From: JACDQM01 sp044373315
Lineage (GTDB): Bacteria > Pseudomonadota > Gammaproteobacteria > Burkholderiales > Burkholderiaceae_C
Assembly: GCF_044373315.1 (NCBI RefSeq)
Contig: NZ_JBILQK010000023.1
Location: 1-48,209, forward strand
Length of the DNA stretch: 48,209 bases
Reading direction: 5' to 3'
Positions 30,119 through 36,475 of the stretch are shown here, in pieces. Positions within the stretch are counted from its first letter, which is position 1; the number at the start of each line of letters is the position of its first letter. The notes beneath the pieces were generated by a model that saw nothing but the letters and a program-made list of their open reading frames with translations, did not search any database and was not told where the DNA came from. Both the position numbers and the translations under genes were made by a program.

Positions 30119-32824
30119 ATGACCGCTGAAGATCGAACGCCATCGAGTGCAGGATTCTGGGCACGCCTCGCGGCACAGTCGGCTGATGGCGCGGCGACCC
30201 GCCAGCTGTTGCTCGTCGGCCTGCTGCTGATGGGCTTTGTCGTAGCGACCCTCACCTGGCAGTCCGCGCGCGTGGAATCAGACCGCCTGAACCATTTCAA
30301 GGGCGAACTGCAGCATGTGGCCGAACTCATCGATGTCACTTTGACGCGGCAGCTGCAGAACCTGGACCATGGCTTGCTGTTCCTGCGCGCGGAAGCGCTG
30401 GACCACCCTGAAGACCTGGCCCGAAGCGTTGAGCTGCTCCGGCAGGACGTTTCGACGGGCCAGGAGGTGCATGTCACCGTTCTCGATCATCAAGGGCGCG
30501 TGGTGTTATCGGACCTGCCCGCGCATGATGGGCTGCAGGTGCTGGGGGAGCGGCCTGCCTACAAGACCTTCGTCGCTGGCGGCGCCGACCAGTTGCACAT
30601 CGAAGAGCCGATGCTGGATCCGCAGACCCGACGCTGGATCCTGCGCCTGTCGCGCCCGGTGCTCGGGCCGGATGGCAGCTTCCAGGGCATCGTGGAACTG
30701 AGCTTGCGGCCCGAACTGCTGACGCGCTTCATGCAAGGCCTGACCCTGGCTTCGGACACGTTGGTGTCGGTGGCCTCCAGCAGCGGGGCCTTGCTGAGCC
30801 GCACCGTCGAACTCGAGCGCTATCGCCATGCCAAGCTCGACGAGCTGCAGCTGCGTGCGCTGCGGCAGCAGACGACTGGGTTCCTCTTTGCGGCATCGCC
30901 GCTCGATCAGGTCGAGCGCGGCACGGTCCATCGCTGGCTGGCCAGCTTTCCCTTGCTTTTGCTGGTGTCGCGTGAGCCGGTGCTGATGCGGGCCGAGATC
31001 AAGTCCGTCCGCCAGAACCTGCTGCAGATCGGACTGCTTGCGGCGCTGCTTGTGGTCGGCTCGCTGGCTGCGCTGGCGCGCTCATTGCAGCAGCGGCAGC
31101 AGATCGCGGCCCGCCTGCACGAAGCCCATCATCGAATGCTGGAAGCGCAGCGCATTGCCTGCCTGGGCAGCTGGGAACTGGACCCCGAGACCCGGCTGCT
31201 GCATCTGTCCGAAGAAGCGTTTCGCATCTTCGAGCTGGATCCGCAGACCCCGGCTGTCGAGATCTATCAGCGGGCCCTGGATCGGATCCACCCTGAGGAC
31301 AGGGCGGTGGCGACTTCCGCCTACCGGCAGGCCCTGCGCTCAGAGGGGGCCTATGACTTCAACCATCGCCTGCTGCTGCCCCTGGCTGGCGAATGCTGGG
31401 TTCATGCGCGCGGGCGGGTCAGCTTTGACGCGCGGGGCAAAGCGATCAGCCTTGCCGGCACCGTGCAGGACGTTAGCGCGCGGCGGCGCGAAGAGGCCGA
31501 GCGCGAGGCCCTGAATCGCGACAAGCTGCTGCTGCTGGACTCCACCGGCGAAGGCATCTACGGCATTGACACCACCGGCCACTGCACCTTCATCAATCAG
31601 GCCGGTGCCCACATGCTGGGCTATCGGGTAGAGGAGCTGATCGGTCGCGACATCCACGAGCTGATCCACCATCACCGCGCCGATGGCAGCCCCTATCCGT
31701 CGGCGCAATGCCCGGTTGTCCTGGCGACGCTGTCCGGTGAATCCTGCCGCCGCGATGACGAGGTGTTCTGGCACCGCAATGGGCAGGCGATTGCCGTTGA
31801 GTACGCAGCCCATCCGGTGCGCGACGGTGAGTTGGTCAGCGGCACGGTGGTCACCTTCTCCGACATCTCGGCGCGCAAGCGTGCCGAGCTGGAGTTGCGC
31901 ATTGCCGAGGCGGCATTCCAGACCCAGGAAGGCATGTTCGTCACCGATGCCGAGGGCTGCATCCTGCGCGTCAACCGCGCCTTCACTGAAATCACGGGCT
32001 ATACCGCGGCCGAGATCGTCGGCAAGAACCCGCGCGAGCGTAGCTCGGGCCGGCAGGACGCGGCCTTCTATGCGGCGATGTGGGAGCGCATCCGGGCGAC
32101 CGGCGCCTGGAAAGGCGAGCTCTGGAACCGGCGCAAGAATGGCGAGATCTACCCGGAGTCGATCACCATCACCGCGGTGATGGGCGACAGCAAGCATGTG
32201 ACGCACTATGTGGCGACCATGCACGACATATCGGAGCGCAAGGCGGCGGAGGAAAAGATCCGCAGCCTGGCGTTTTTCGATGCCCTGACGCAGCTGCCGA
32301 ACCGCCGCCTGCTGATGGATCGTCTGCATCAGGCGCAAACCAGCAGTGCCCGCAGCAAGAGCTTCGCCGGTCTGATGTTTATCGACCTGGACCGTTTCAA
32401 GCAGCTCAATGACACGCATGGGCATGACAAGGGCGATCTGCTGCTGCAGCAGGTGGCGCAGCGTCTGCAGGGCTGCGTGCGCGAGGCCGATACCGTCGCG
32501 CGGCTGGGCGGTGACGAGTTCGTCGTGCTGGTCGAGTCGCTCAGCGTCGACACTGGCGAGGCGGTGGGCCAGTTGACGCGCCTCGGGCAGAAGATGCTGG
32601 CGGCGCTGAATGAGCCCTACGATCTGGCCGGGCTGGTGCACAGCAGCACTCCCAGCATGGGCCTGACGCTGTTCAGCGGGCAGGCCGTGTCCGGCGAAGA
32701 CCTGATCAAGCAGGCCGATCTGGCGATGTACCAGTCCAAGGCCGCGGGGCGCAACCAGCTGCGCTTGTTCGATGCGGGCGCTGGCCCGGCCGCTGCAGAG
32801 CGCCTAACCGAAACGCCGGGCTGA
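30119..32824 (+). CDS. Membrane sensor diguanylate cyclase (periplasmic sensor, 3 PAS, GGDEF)
   Basis: A 901-residue protein. TM1 (about 29-46, LLLVGLLLMGFVVATLTW) is followed by a periplasmic Cache-like sensor (about 50-290) and TM2 (about 302-320, LLQIGLLAALLVVGSLAA). Three PAS domains follow (about 345-460, 465-585 and 595-715), the last two ending in typical PAC segments (TVVTFSDISARKRAELE, YVATMHDISERKAAEEK). The C-terminal GGDEF domain (about 720-885) has FIDLDRFKQLNDTHGHDKGD and an intact RLGGDEFVVL. R-E-A-D five residues upstream is a good RxxD inhibitory site. It should make c-di-GMP from GTP with product inhibition. No EAL domain is present. The start has GGAAG upstream; the signal sensed is unknown. 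Confidence 0.92.
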   Translation: MTAEDRTPSSAGFWARLAAQSADGAATRQLLLVGLLLMGFVVATLTWQSARVESDRLNHFKGELQHVAELIDVTLTRQLQNLDHGLLFLRAEALDHPEDLARSVELLRQDVSTGQEVHVTVLDHQGRVVLSDLPAHDGLQVLGERPAYKTFVAGGADQLHIEEPMLDPQTRRWILRLSRPVLGPDGSFQGIVELSLRPELLTRFMQGLTLASDTLVSVASSSGALLSRTVELERYRHAKLDELQLRALRQQTTGFLFAASPLDQVERGTVHRWLASFPLLLLVSREPVLMRAEIKSVRQNLLQIGLLAALLVVGSLAALARSLQQRQQIAARLHEAHHRMLEAQRIACLGSWELDPETRLLHLSEEAFRIFELDPQTPAVEIYQRALDRIHPEDRAVATSAYRQALRSEGAYDFNHRLLLPLAGECWVHARGRVSFDARGKAISLAGTVQDVSARRREEAEREALNRDKLLLLDSTGEGIYGIDTTGHCTFINQAGAHMLGYRVEELIGRDIHELIHHHRADGSPYPSAQCPVVLATLSGESCRRDDEVFWHRNGQAIAVEYAAHPVRDGELVSGTVVTFSDISARKRAELELRIAEAAFQTQEGMFVTDAEGCILRVNRAFTEITGYTAAEIVGKNPRERSSGRQDAAFYAAMWERIRATGAWKGELWNRRKNGEIYPESITITAVMGDSKHVTHYVATMHDISERKAAEEKIRSLAFFDALTQLPNRRLLMDRLHQAQTSSARSKSFAGLMFIDLDRFKQLNDTHGHDKGDLLLQQVAQRLQGCVREADTVARLGGDEFVVLVESLSVDTGEAVGQLTRLGQKMLAALNEPYDLAGLVHSSTPSMGLTLFSGQAVSGEDLIKQADLAMYQSKAAGRNQLRLFDAGAGPAAAERLTETPG

Positions 32825-32850
32825 GCAGGGTTCTCCAGCTGGCCCGTGGC

Positions 32851-34761
32851 TCAGCGGCTGTGCGAGGTCAGCCGGGCCAGCGGTGCGGCCAGGCTGACCC
32901 CCGGCGCTGCGCTGCGAGCACCGCGGGCACCCTCTGGGGCGGGTGCGGCAGGTGCTTCTTCCTCGAGCTCCTGACGCATGCCGTCCAGCATGACTTCGGG
33001 ATTGCGGCGCATGGCCACGCCGACAGCCAGGATGTCGATCACCAGCAGGTGCAGGATGCGGCTGACCATGGGCAGGTGGGTGGCAACGTCTTCGACGTGG
33101 TCGACGATCAGGGTGGCGTCGGCCTTGCGCGCCAGTGGCGACTGGCTGGCGGTGATGGCGACCACCGAGGCGCCGCGCGCGCGGGCTTTCTCTGCCACAT
33201 CCAGCAGCTCGGGCAGCTTGCCGCCGGAGCTGATGATGACGGCCACATCGTCCTTGCTCATCACCGCGGCAGCCAGCGATTGCAGCCGCGGGTCGGTGTG
33301 CGCGCCACTGGGCACGCCGAAGCGCAAGAACTTGAACTGCGCGTCCTGGGCGACCACGCCGTAGTGGCCTACTGCGAAGAACTCGATGCGGCGCGCCTTC
33401 AGCAGCAGCTCGATGGCGCGGTCGATCATGTCGCGGTTCAGCGCGCTGCGCACCTGCAGGATGGCCGAGGCAGTGTTGCCGAGCACCTTGGCGCCTAGCT
33501 CCAGCATCGAGTCGTCCTGTGTGACCTGGGTGTGGGTCACCGGCACCGTGCCGGTCAGCCCTGAAGCCAGGCGCAGCTTGAAGTCCGACAGGCCCTCGCA
33601 GCCCAGCGAGCGGCAGAAACGGATCACCGTGGGTTGGCTGACATTCGCAGCGCGGGAGATCTCGGCGATCGGCGCATTGAGTGCCGCACGCGGATGCGCC
33701 AGCACATGGTCGGCCACCCGCAGCTCGGCGGGCGAGAGCTGCTCGCGGGCGCGCCGGATCTGATTCAGGATGGCGGCACCGGGCCCGCTGTTGATGCTGC
33801 GCAGCTGCGCTTCCAGGATGGCCGAAGCGCCAATGAAGGTGGCGTGTTCGGCCGTGATGACATAGGTCGGGATGGCCGCCAGATAGCTGCTGAAGCGCCC
33901 CTTCTCCTCAAAGCGCTGGCGGAACTTGGACTGATCGAAATAGCTGCCCAGGCGCGGCACGATGCCGCCGCCGATGTAGATGCCACCCAGCGCGCCGAGC
34001 GTCACGGCCAGGTTGGCGGCGGCCGTTCCCATCAGCACGCAGAACAGGTCCAGCGTGTCGACGCAGACCGGGTCGCTGCCGTCCAGGGCTCGCTGGGTGA
34101 TCTCCGGCGCCTGCAGATCTTCGGCGCTGCGGCCGGCGTAGTCGGCCATCGCGCGGTAGATCAATTCCAGGCCCGGGCCCGACAGAAGGCGTTCGAAGGA
34201 CACATGCTGGAACTGCTTCCAGGCAAAGCGCAGCAAGGCAATCTCTCGTTCATCGCGTGGCGAGAAACTGGTGTGGCCGCCTTCGGTGCCCAGCGCGATC
34301 CAGCCCTCGCCGGCCGGAATCAGGCCTGAGACGCCCAGGCCGGTGCCCGAGCCCAGCAGGCCGATCACGCTTTGCTTATTGGCCGCGCCGCCGCCGATCT
34401 GGCGCACATCACGGGCCGACAGCCGCGGCAGCGCCATGGCCAGCGCGGTGAAGTCGTTGACCACCACCAGCGTGTCCAGACCCAAGCGCTGGCGCATCTC
34501 CTCGATGGAGAACTGCCAGTGGTAGTTGGTCATGCGCACCTGGTCGCCTTCGACCGGGTTGGCGATCGCCACGCCCGCATGCTGGATCTGCACCTTGGGC
34601 AAGGTGGCCAGGTAGGCCTTGATGGCGGCATGGAAGTCCGCATGGTCGGCGCAACGCAGCGAGGCGATGTGTTCGAACTGGCCCTGCGTCGTTTCTAGCG
34701 CGAAACGGGCATAGGTGCCGCCGATGTCGGCGATCAGGCGAGGGCTGTCGAAAGGATGCAT
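32851..34761 (-). CDS. glk: Bifunctional glucokinase / RpiR-family (HexR-like) transcriptional regulator
   Basis: A 636-residue fusion. Residues 1 to ~320 are a bacterial Glk-type glucokinase: LIADIGGTYARFALETTQGQ (phosphate loop), VVNDFTALAMALPRL, the ATP-site motif LLGSGTGLGVSGLIPAGEGW, ALGTEGGHTSFSP and GGIYIGGGIVPRLGSYFDQS. Residues ~335-415 are an RpiR helix-turn-helix (AEISRAANVSQPTVIRFCRS), and residues ~455-600 are a SIS sugar-phosphate domain (VAVIISSGGKLPELLDVAEK, VVAITASQSPLARKADATLI). It phosphorylates glucose and probably represses sugar genes in response to a sugar-phosphate acid, as HexR does with KDPG. ATG 34761 is preceded by AGGAC. It is convergent with the PAS-GGDEF gene (26 bp apart, no hairpin) and divergent from the second glucokinase. 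Confidence 0.93.
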   Translation of the reverse strand: MHPFDSPRLIADIGGTYARFALETTQGQFEHIASLRCADHADFHAAIKAYLATLPKVQIQHAGVAIANPVEGDQVRMTNYHWQFSIEEMRQRLGLDTLVVVNDFTALAMALPRLSARDVRQIGGGAANKQSVIGLLGSGTGLGVSGLIPAGEGWIALGTEGGHTSFSPRDEREIALLRFAWKQFQHVSFERLLSGPGLELIYRAMADYAGRSAEDLQAPEITQRALDGSDPVCVDTLDLFCVLMGTAAANLAVTLGALGGIYIGGGIVPRLGSYFDQSKFRQRFEEKGRFSSYLAAIPTYVITAEHATFIGASAILEAQLRSINSGPGAAILNQIRRAREQLSPAELRVADHVLAHPRAALNAPIAEISRAANVSQPTVIRFCRSLGCEGLSDFKLRLASGLTGTVPVTHTQVTQDDSMLELGAKVLGNTASAILQVRSALNRDMIDRAIELLLKARRIEFFAVGHYGVVAQDAQFKFLRFGVPSGAHTDPRLQSLAAAVMSKDDVAVIISSGGKLPELLDVAEKARARGASVVAITASQSPLARKADATLIVDHVEDVATHLPMVSRILHLLVIDILAVGVAMRRNPEVMLDGMRQELEEEAPAAPAPEGARGARSAAPGVSLAAPLARLTSHSR

Positions 34762-34867
34762 AAGTGGTTCTTGTCCTGAGGCCCTGGGGCGGCGGCTTGG
34801 CTGCGCGCGATTATGCGGCCCGCGAGTCACCGTCAGTTGCGGCGCCAGCGTGGCATTTCAGGAATGC

Positions 34868-34896
34868 TGTGTAGCTGCACTACAGCCCTAGAGCAA
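34868..34896 (-). promoter_or_regulatory. Promoter of glk-rpiR with overlapping HexR-like operator
   Basis: On the minus strand, TTGCTC (34896-34891), a 17-bp spacer and TACACA (34873-34868) make a plausible sigma70 promoter. The exact palindrome TGTAG-CTGCA-CTACA (34870-34884) begins 6 nt after the -35 and its second arm supplies the -10. A protein bound there would block RNA polymerase, which suggests autoregulation by the fused RpiR domain. Confidence 0.6.
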
Positions 34897-34938
34897 GTCG
34901 GTGTAGCCCCCGGGTGCGGCCCCGTGCGCCGCTTCGCA

Positions 34939-34954
34939 GCATGCGCTCGCATGC
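34939..34954. repeat. Short palindromic hairpin in the glucokinase divergent region
   Basis: GCATGC-GCTC-GCATGC: two 6-bp self-complementary blocks 4 nt apart. It lies upstream of both predicted promoters, so it is not a leader attenuator. It may be a protein site or incidental. Confidence 0.3.
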
Positions 34955-35027
34955 AGGCGGAGGGGGTTGCCTCAGCAAGTGTTCTGTGCCGAACGCCGGC
35001 GGAAATGTAGTTTTGGTGAAGACTCTC

Positions 35028-35056
35028 TTGTCATTCAAATGTAGTTTTGCTACCTT
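35028..35056 (+). promoter_or_regulatory. Promoter of the second glucokinase with overlapping HexR-like operator
   Basis: TTGTCA (35028-35033), a 17-bp spacer and TACCTT (35051-35056). The palindrome TGTAG-TTTTG-CTACC (35040-35054, one mismatch) begins 6 nt after the -35 and overlaps the -10, exactly the geometry seen at 34868-34896. A further TGTAGTTTTG half-site lies at 35006-35015 upstream of the -35. Confidence 0.6.
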
Positions 35057-35156
35057 GATGGCATGGAAATGAGAAGTTTTGCAACGCCCCTGAAGCGCTT
35101 GAGCCGAGCATGGCGGTGCTCCGCGCCGTTCCGCGCCTTGAAGCGGAGGCTGATTC

Positions 35157-36173
35157 ATGACGAGTGAGCGTATCGAGATGGCGAAGCAGCAGCGCATGGA
35201 CGCTTCGCCGCCGCCCTGTCTGGTGGCTGACATCGGTGGCAGCAACGCGCGCTTCGGCTGGGCGGTGGCCGGACGGGTCTCCCATGTCCGCACGGTGGCT
35301 GTCGCGACTTGTGGCGGGCCGGTCGAGGCGGCGCAAGCCTATCTTGATGGCCTGGCTGCTGAGTTAGGGCCGGGTTTTAGCTGGCCCAGGCGGGCCGCGT
35401 TTGCCGTTGCGACCGCCTTGGCCGGCGACGAGGTTGATCTCATCAACAGCAACTGGCGCTTCTCGCGCAGCGAGGTTCAGCGCCAACTCGGCCTGGACCT
35501 GCTGTTGATGCTGAATGACTTCGAGGCGCTGGCGCTGTCCCTGCCCGGATTGCAACCCTCGCAGCTGCACGCTCATGGCCCGCTGCCGAACCCCGCAGGC
35601 ATGCTGGCGGTGATTGGTCCGGGTACCGGGCTCGGCGTGGCGGGCGTCGTGCAGACCGCTCAGGGCTGGCTGGCCTTGCCGGGGGAAGGCGGGCATGCCT
35701 CGCTGGCGCCCACAGACGACTTCGAATCGGCGCTGCTGGCCCATGTGCGGCGTGAGCATGCGCATGTGTCTGCCGAGCGTCTGCTCTCGGGTATCGGGCT
35801 GCCGGTGCTGCATGGGGCGGTGGCGGCCCTGATCGGGCACGCCTCGCCTTGTCTGGCATCTGAGCGCATTGTCGAACTCGGCCTGAGTGGCGCTGACAAG
35901 ACCTGCAGCCAGACGCTCGATGTGTTCTGTGCGCTGCTGGGCGGCTTTGCCGGCAGTGTGGCGCTGACGCTGGGTGCACGTGGCGGTGTCTACATCGGCG
36001 GCGGCATCGTGCCGCGGCTTGCGAATCGTTTCTTTGAGTCGGACTTCCGCCAGCGCTTTGAGGCCAAGGGGCGCCTGAGCCCCTATCTGCAATCGATCCC
36101 GACAGCCTTGATCACCGACACGCTGGCTGCGCTGGGTGGTGCGGCGCTGGCGATCGATCAGCACCGGGCTTGA
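35157..36173 (+). CDS. glk: Glucokinase (second, stand-alone copy)
   Basis: A 338-residue Glk-family glucokinase converting glucose to glucose-6-phosphate with ATP. Motifs are LVADIGGSNARFGWAVAGRV, LMLNDFEALALSLPGLQP, the ATP-site segment VIGPGTGLGVAGVVQTAQGW, LPGEGGHASLAPTDDFE and GGVYIGGGIVPRLANRFFES. It is a paralogue of the glucokinase half of the neighbouring fusion, sharing long stretches such as YIGGGIVPRL and the FRQRFE-x-KGR-x-S-x-YL segment. The N-terminus carries an extra ~20 residues before the phosphate loop. ATG 35157 is preceded by GGAGG with 7-nt spacing; a later in-frame ATG could give a shorter form. It lies 302 bp upstream of the TonB receptor on the same strand. Confidence 0.93.
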   Translation: MTSERIEMAKQQRMDASPPPCLVADIGGSNARFGWAVAGRVSHVRTVAVATCGGPVEAAQAYLDGLAAELGPGFSWPRRAAFAVATALAGDEVDLINSNWRFSRSEVQRQLGLDLLLMLNDFEALALSLPGLQPSQLHAHGPLPNPAGMLAVIGPGTGLGVAGVVQTAQGWLALPGEGGHASLAPTDDFESALLAHVRREHAHVSAERLLSGIGLPVLHGAVAALIGHASPCLASERIVELGLSGADKTCSQTLDVFCALLGGFAGSVALTLGARGGVYIGGGIVPRLANRFFESDFRQRFEAKGRLSPYLQSIPTALITDTLAALGGAALAIDQHRA

Positions 36174-36203
36174 CGCTGTCGGCGACGCTGCGTCCTGGAT
36201 GGT

Positions 36204-36219
36204 TGTAGTTTAGATACTA
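36204..36219 (+). promoter_or_regulatory. Degenerate HexR-like box downstream of glk, upstream of the TonB receptor
   Basis: TGTAG-TTTAGA-TACTA has the same arms as the other boxes with one mismatch and a 6-bp rather than 5-bp spacer. It lies 31 bp after the glk stop and 257 bp before the receptor. It is weaker than the others. Confidence 0.35.
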
Positions 36220-36300
36220 ATTGTTCTGCCGAAGAAATCTGCAACAAGTGGCGATCGTGGTCATCTTGCCTATGAAAAGCCCTGTGTATTTCAAAAGCCG

Positions 36301-36329
36301 AATGACTTTCAGCGGTGAAAAAAGTCATT
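36301..36329. promoter_or_regulatory. Inverted repeat AATGACTTT / AAAGTCATT upstream of the TonB receptor
   Basis: A perfect 9-bp inverted repeat separated by 11 bp, 147 bp before the receptor ATG. It could be an operator or the hairpin ending the glk transcript, but no T-run follows on the plus strand. Together with the boxes at 36204 and 36359 it accounts for most of the 302-bp gap; the rest shows nothing recognisable. Confidence 0.4.
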
Positions 36330-36358
36330 ACTAGGGATTTGGCTGATGTTGCAAACAA

Positions 36359-36375
36359 TCTAGTTTTGGTACAAA
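36359..36375 (+). promoter_or_regulatory. HexR-like box and -10 region of the TonB receptor gene
   Basis: TCTAG-TTTTG-GTACA (36359-36373) differs from TGTAG-N5-CTACA at one position per arm. TACAAA (36370-36375) overlaps its second arm in the position of the -10 seen at the two glucokinase promoters. A -35 is not clear; TTGCAA at 36349 would leave only 15 bp. Confidence 0.45.
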
Positions 36376-36475
36376 CCTGATCAAGACAAGAACAGAAGAT
36401 TTTCTGTAGGCCGGTCCGGAAAGCCGGTCTCCAGAGCGTGTGTGGCTGCGATAGAGATCAAGTAGGAGACAAGCA

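Larger units (their letters stand above)
34762..35156. other. 395-bp divergent control region between the two glucokinase genes
   Basis: No gene is supported here. The region holds a minus-strand promoter with an exact TGTAG-N5-CTACA palindrome (34868-34896), a hairpin GCATGC-GCTC-GCATGC (34939-34954), a half-site TGTAGTTTTG (35006-35015) with a poor partner, and a plus-strand promoter with a near-exact palindrome (35028-35056). The stretch after 35057 is leader with GGAGG (35145-35149) before glk. Confidence 0.7.

Noticed and set aside
35006..35020. Additional HexR-like box TGTAGTTTTGGTGAA
   Set aside because: Only the first arm matches; the second arm (GTGAA) does not. It may be a half-site but was not counted as an operator.
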